Origin: an uncultured bacterium
Lineage (GTDB): Bacteria > Bacteroidota > Bacteroidia > Bacteroidales > Rikenellaceae
Direction of reading: 5' to 3'
Assembly (NCBI GenBank): GCA_905214725.1
Contig: CAJMNH010000028.1
Location: 1-7,887 of the forward strand
DNA length: 7,887 bases
Position numbers and translations under genes: made by a program. Every line of letters begins with the position of its first letter. The first letter of the stretch is position 1. This document shows positions 6,881 to 7,887 of the stretch, in pieces. The notes under the pieces are model-generated. The model saw only the letters and a program-made list of their open reading frames with translations. It was not told where the DNA came from and did no database searches.

Positions 6881-7011
6881 AATTGCACCTCCTTCTTCGT
6901 TTTCCGCATCCGATATCCGCTCGCATACGGTCTTTCGGATCGGAAACACTCGATCCGCATCGGTCTCCCGCCCGCAGGGATCATGCCGCAAACGACAGGC
7001 GACAATCCCAT
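6877..7011 (-). CDS. Possible leader ORF (44 codons) overlapping the trkA start
   Basis: An ATG at 7011 opens a frame of 44 codons that ends with TGA overlapping the trkA start codon as ATGA, in a different frame from trkA. It lies wholly within the predicted trkA leader transcript (predicted start near 7043). A shorter version from the ATG at 6909 would encode MRKTKKEVQL. The peptide (Met-Gly-Leu-Ser-Pro-Val-Val-Cys then Arg-rich) resembles nothing I recognise, has no membrane span, and no Shine-Dalgarno site precedes the 7011 start. It could couple translation into trkA or be a chance open frame; I consider chance slightly more likely. Confidence 0.25.
   Translation of the reverse strand: MGLSPVVCGMIPAGGRPMRIECFRSERPYASGYRMRKTKKEVQL
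6887..6894 (-). promoter_or_regulatory. Shine-Dalgarno site of trkA
   Basis: The minus strand reads AAGGAGGT, with 6 bases between it and the ATG at 6880. This is unusual here, as the other genes in the window lack a recognisable Shine-Dalgarno sequence, and it settles the trkA start against the longer open frame that reaches 7111. Confidence 0.85.
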
Positions 7012-7034
7012 GCGCGGCCGATCCGGGCAAGCGT

Positions 7035-7065
7035 TTTGCTTTTTGCAGACAAATGTATAAATTTG
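7035..7065 (+). promoter_or_regulatory. Bacteroidota-type promoter for the small membrane protein gene
   Basis: TTTG (7035-7038) is followed by 19 bases and then TAAATTTG (7058-7065), matching the -33 / -7 pattern. The expected start near 7072 leaves a leader of about 80 nt before the ATG at 7155. Its -7 box directly abuts the -7 box of the opposite promoter, so polymerase could occupy only one at a time. Confidence 0.65.
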
Positions 7066-7081
7066 TTGCGGAAAGCACAAA
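7050..7081 (-). promoter_or_regulatory. Bacteroidota-type promoter for trkA
   Basis: On the minus strand, TTTG (7081-7078) is followed by 20 bases and then TACATTTG (7057-7050), matching the known Bacteroides -33 TTTG / -7 TAnnTTTG pattern. A transcript start near 7043 would leave a leader of about 160 nt before trkA. Transcription start is inferred, not observed. Confidence 0.65.
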
Positions 7082-7154
7082 TTTTCCGCCCCTTTTTCCT
7101 CCGTAAAGCACGGCTTCAGGTCGGAATCGGGAAACTTTTAAGATTTAACTCGTT

Positions 7155-7412
7155 ATGCCTAACTGGATCATCGTTATTCTGTGCGCCGTCGGAGCCGTCG
7201 CGCTCTTCGTTGCGGGTATGTCGCTCACGCTCATGCTCAAAGGTCACCACATCGATTCGGAAATCTCGACCAACAAGGAGATGCGGCGCCGCGGCATCAA
7301 GTGCGCCGTGCAGGAATCGCGCGAGCAGACGCAGCAGGTCGACTGCACCGACACGTCGAGCCTTTGTTCGGGCAATTGCGCCGGCTGCGACGTCGAGCAC
7401 GATTCGAAATAA
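7155..7412 (+). CDS. Small single-span membrane protein with a cysteine-rich tail
   Basis: An 85-residue protein whose function I do not recognise. Residues about 4-28 form one hydrophobic membrane span. Positive residues follow it (KGHH, then RRR at 44-46), so by the positive-inside rule the tail should face the cytoplasm. The middle segment NKEMRRRGIKCA (40-51) feels like a motif seen in other short Bacteroidota membrane proteins, but this is memory and not a search result. The end carries Cys64, Cys71, Cys75 and Cys78 (C-x6-C-x3-C-x2-C) plus Cys50, which could bind a metal or an iron-sulphur cluster or make disulphides. It has its own promoter and terminator, so it is probably monocistronic. 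The codon pattern matches its neighbours, and the ATG follows an AT-rich leader without Shine-Dalgarno. It is more likely real than not, given promoter, length, GC pattern and terminator together. Confidence 0.8.
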   Translation: MPNWIIVILCAVGAVALFVAGMSLTLMLKGHHIDSEISTNKEMRRRGIKCAVQESREQTQQVDCTDTSSLCSGNCAGCDVEHDSK

Positions 7413-7425
7413 TCCGCCGCCGTAT

Positions 7426-7477
7426 TCCGCGGGACAGAAAACCTTCAAGAAAGACTTTCTGTCCCGCGGATTTTTTT
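7426..7477 (+). terminator. Strong intrinsic terminator after the small membrane protein gene
   Basis: A perfect 15-bp stem pairs TCCGCGGGACAGAAA (7426-7440) with its exact reverse complement at 7456-7470, around a 15-base loop, and is followed at once by seven T (7471-7477). It lies 13 bases past the stop codon at 7412. It should end + strand transcription before the metallophosphoesterase gene. Confidence 0.93.
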
Positions 7478-7596
7478 GCTCCGCACGAGACGAAAGCCGC
7501 CCCGAAATTGACGTTTTTTGACAAATCATCCGACTTATCGGGCTTTCCGACGGCGTAAAAAACGATTCCTTTGTTTCGAAGAAACCCGTTATATAT

Positions 7597-7887
7597 ATGA
7601 GAAGACTATTGCGAACCGGTCTGCTCCTGCTGCCGCTACTTACCGCAGGCTGCGACCACATCGAATACCATCCCTACGACACCGACATCAGCGGCGAACG
7701 CGACATCAACGCCAAGAACATCGCCCGCATCGAAGCCGCCTGTCGCGACAAACAGATCGTGCGTTTCGCCATGATCAGCGACACGCAGCGCTGGTATGAC
7801 GAGACCGAAAAGGCCGTCGAAGCGCTCAACGCCCGCGACGACATCGACTTCGTCATCCACGGCGGCGACCTCTCGGACTTCGGACTG
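7597..7887 (+). CDS. Lipoprotein metallophosphoesterase, N-terminal part (cut by window edge)
   Basis: The visible 97 codons begin at ATG 7597 and run in frame to the right edge. Residues 1-18 form a lipoprotein signal peptide (MRRLLRT, then a leucine-rich core) ending in the lipobox LTAGC with Cys19 as the lipidation site. It should therefore be exported and anchored in a membrane. From about 55 the calcineurin-like phosphoesterase fold begins: FAMISDTQ (57-64) is the first metal-binding loop and FVIHGGDLSDFG (85-96) the second, with Asp91. The usual DxH of the first motif reads Asp62-Thr-Gln64, so the histidine ligand is replaced. I recall the same DTQ in related Bacteroidales phosphoesterases. 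The rest of the catalytic motifs (GNHD and later histidines) lie outside the window. The substrate is unknown. No convincing promoter was found in 7479-7596, although the upstream terminator implies it needs one. Confidence 0.9.
   Translation, partial: MRRLLRTGLLLLPLLTAGCDHIEYHPYDTDISGERDINAKNIARIEAACRDKQIVRFAMISDTQRWYDETEKAVEALNARDDIDFVIHGGDLSDFGL

Noticed and set aside
6936..6957. Seven-bp hairpin in the trkA leader (CGGATCG / CGATCCG around an 8-base loop)
   Set aside because: Short, GC-rich palindromic words are expected in this sequence; no T-run, no known riboswitch fold and no partner structure were found.
6881..7111. N-terminal extension of TrkA up to an ATG at 7111
   Set aside because: It would cross the predicted promoter, and the Rossmann strand MKIVIAGAGEMG starts exactly at 6880 behind a strong Shine-Dalgarno site.
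7574..7586. Small inverted repeat GTTTC-GAA-GAAAC before the phosphoesterase gene
   Set aside because: Five-bp arms with a 3-base loop are too short to support an operator or hairpin call; no second copy is present.
1..7887. CRISPR array, transposase, prophage, tRNA or rRNA
   Set aside because: No regularly spaced short repeats, no transposase or phage protein motifs and no tRNA-like cloverleaf were seen on either strand; the only repeats are the two 79-bp copies.

Overview
The window reads as a piece of a GC-rich Bacteroidota chromosome, most likely Alistipes or a close relative (Rikenellaceae). The reasons are a high-GC gene set with Bacteroidota-type families, almost no Shine-Dalgarno sites, promoters of the Bacteroidota TTTG / TAnnTTTG type, and a SusD/lipoprotein-style metallophosphoesterase typical of gut Bacteroidales. 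The genus is an inference from codon bias and protein likeness, not a database result.

Layout. Positions 1 to about 7080 hold one long run of minus-strand genes. In transcription order these are trkA (K+ channel regulatory subunit), a GH3-like adenylating enzyme, a repeat-palindrome-repeat element filling the intergenic gap, a deoxynucleoside kinase, an RsmF-like rRNA m5C methyltransferase, a MerR-type regulator, a Nif3-family dinuclear metal protein, and the start of a coiled-coil/zinc-ribbon protein cut by the left window edge. Gaps are short (1-nt overlap, 39 nt, 3 nt, 88 nt, 79 nt) except the 226-nt gap holding the repeat element. I see no convincing intrinsic terminator among these genes, so they may form one operon or two or three overlapping ones. 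They are mostly housekeeping functions (nucleotide salvage, ribosome modification, ion balance) with no evident single pathway.

From about 7035 rightwards the direction switches. A symmetric promoter region drives trkA leftwards and a small cysteine-rich single-span membrane protein rightwards. That small gene ends at a strong 15-bp-stem intrinsic terminator. A lipoprotein metallophosphoesterase begins at 7597 and runs off the right edge.

I do not see a defence system, CRISPR array, insertion sequence with transposase, prophage gene, tRNA or rRNA. The coding content is ordinary. The items most worth a second look are non-coding: the near-perfect 79-bp duplication flanking a 12-bp-arm palindrome and a possible G-quadruplex in the kinase leader; the interlocked divergent promoters; a leader ORF overlapping the trkA start; and an 8-mer (ACGAAGAA on the minus strand) that I found only in leader or intergenic DNA.
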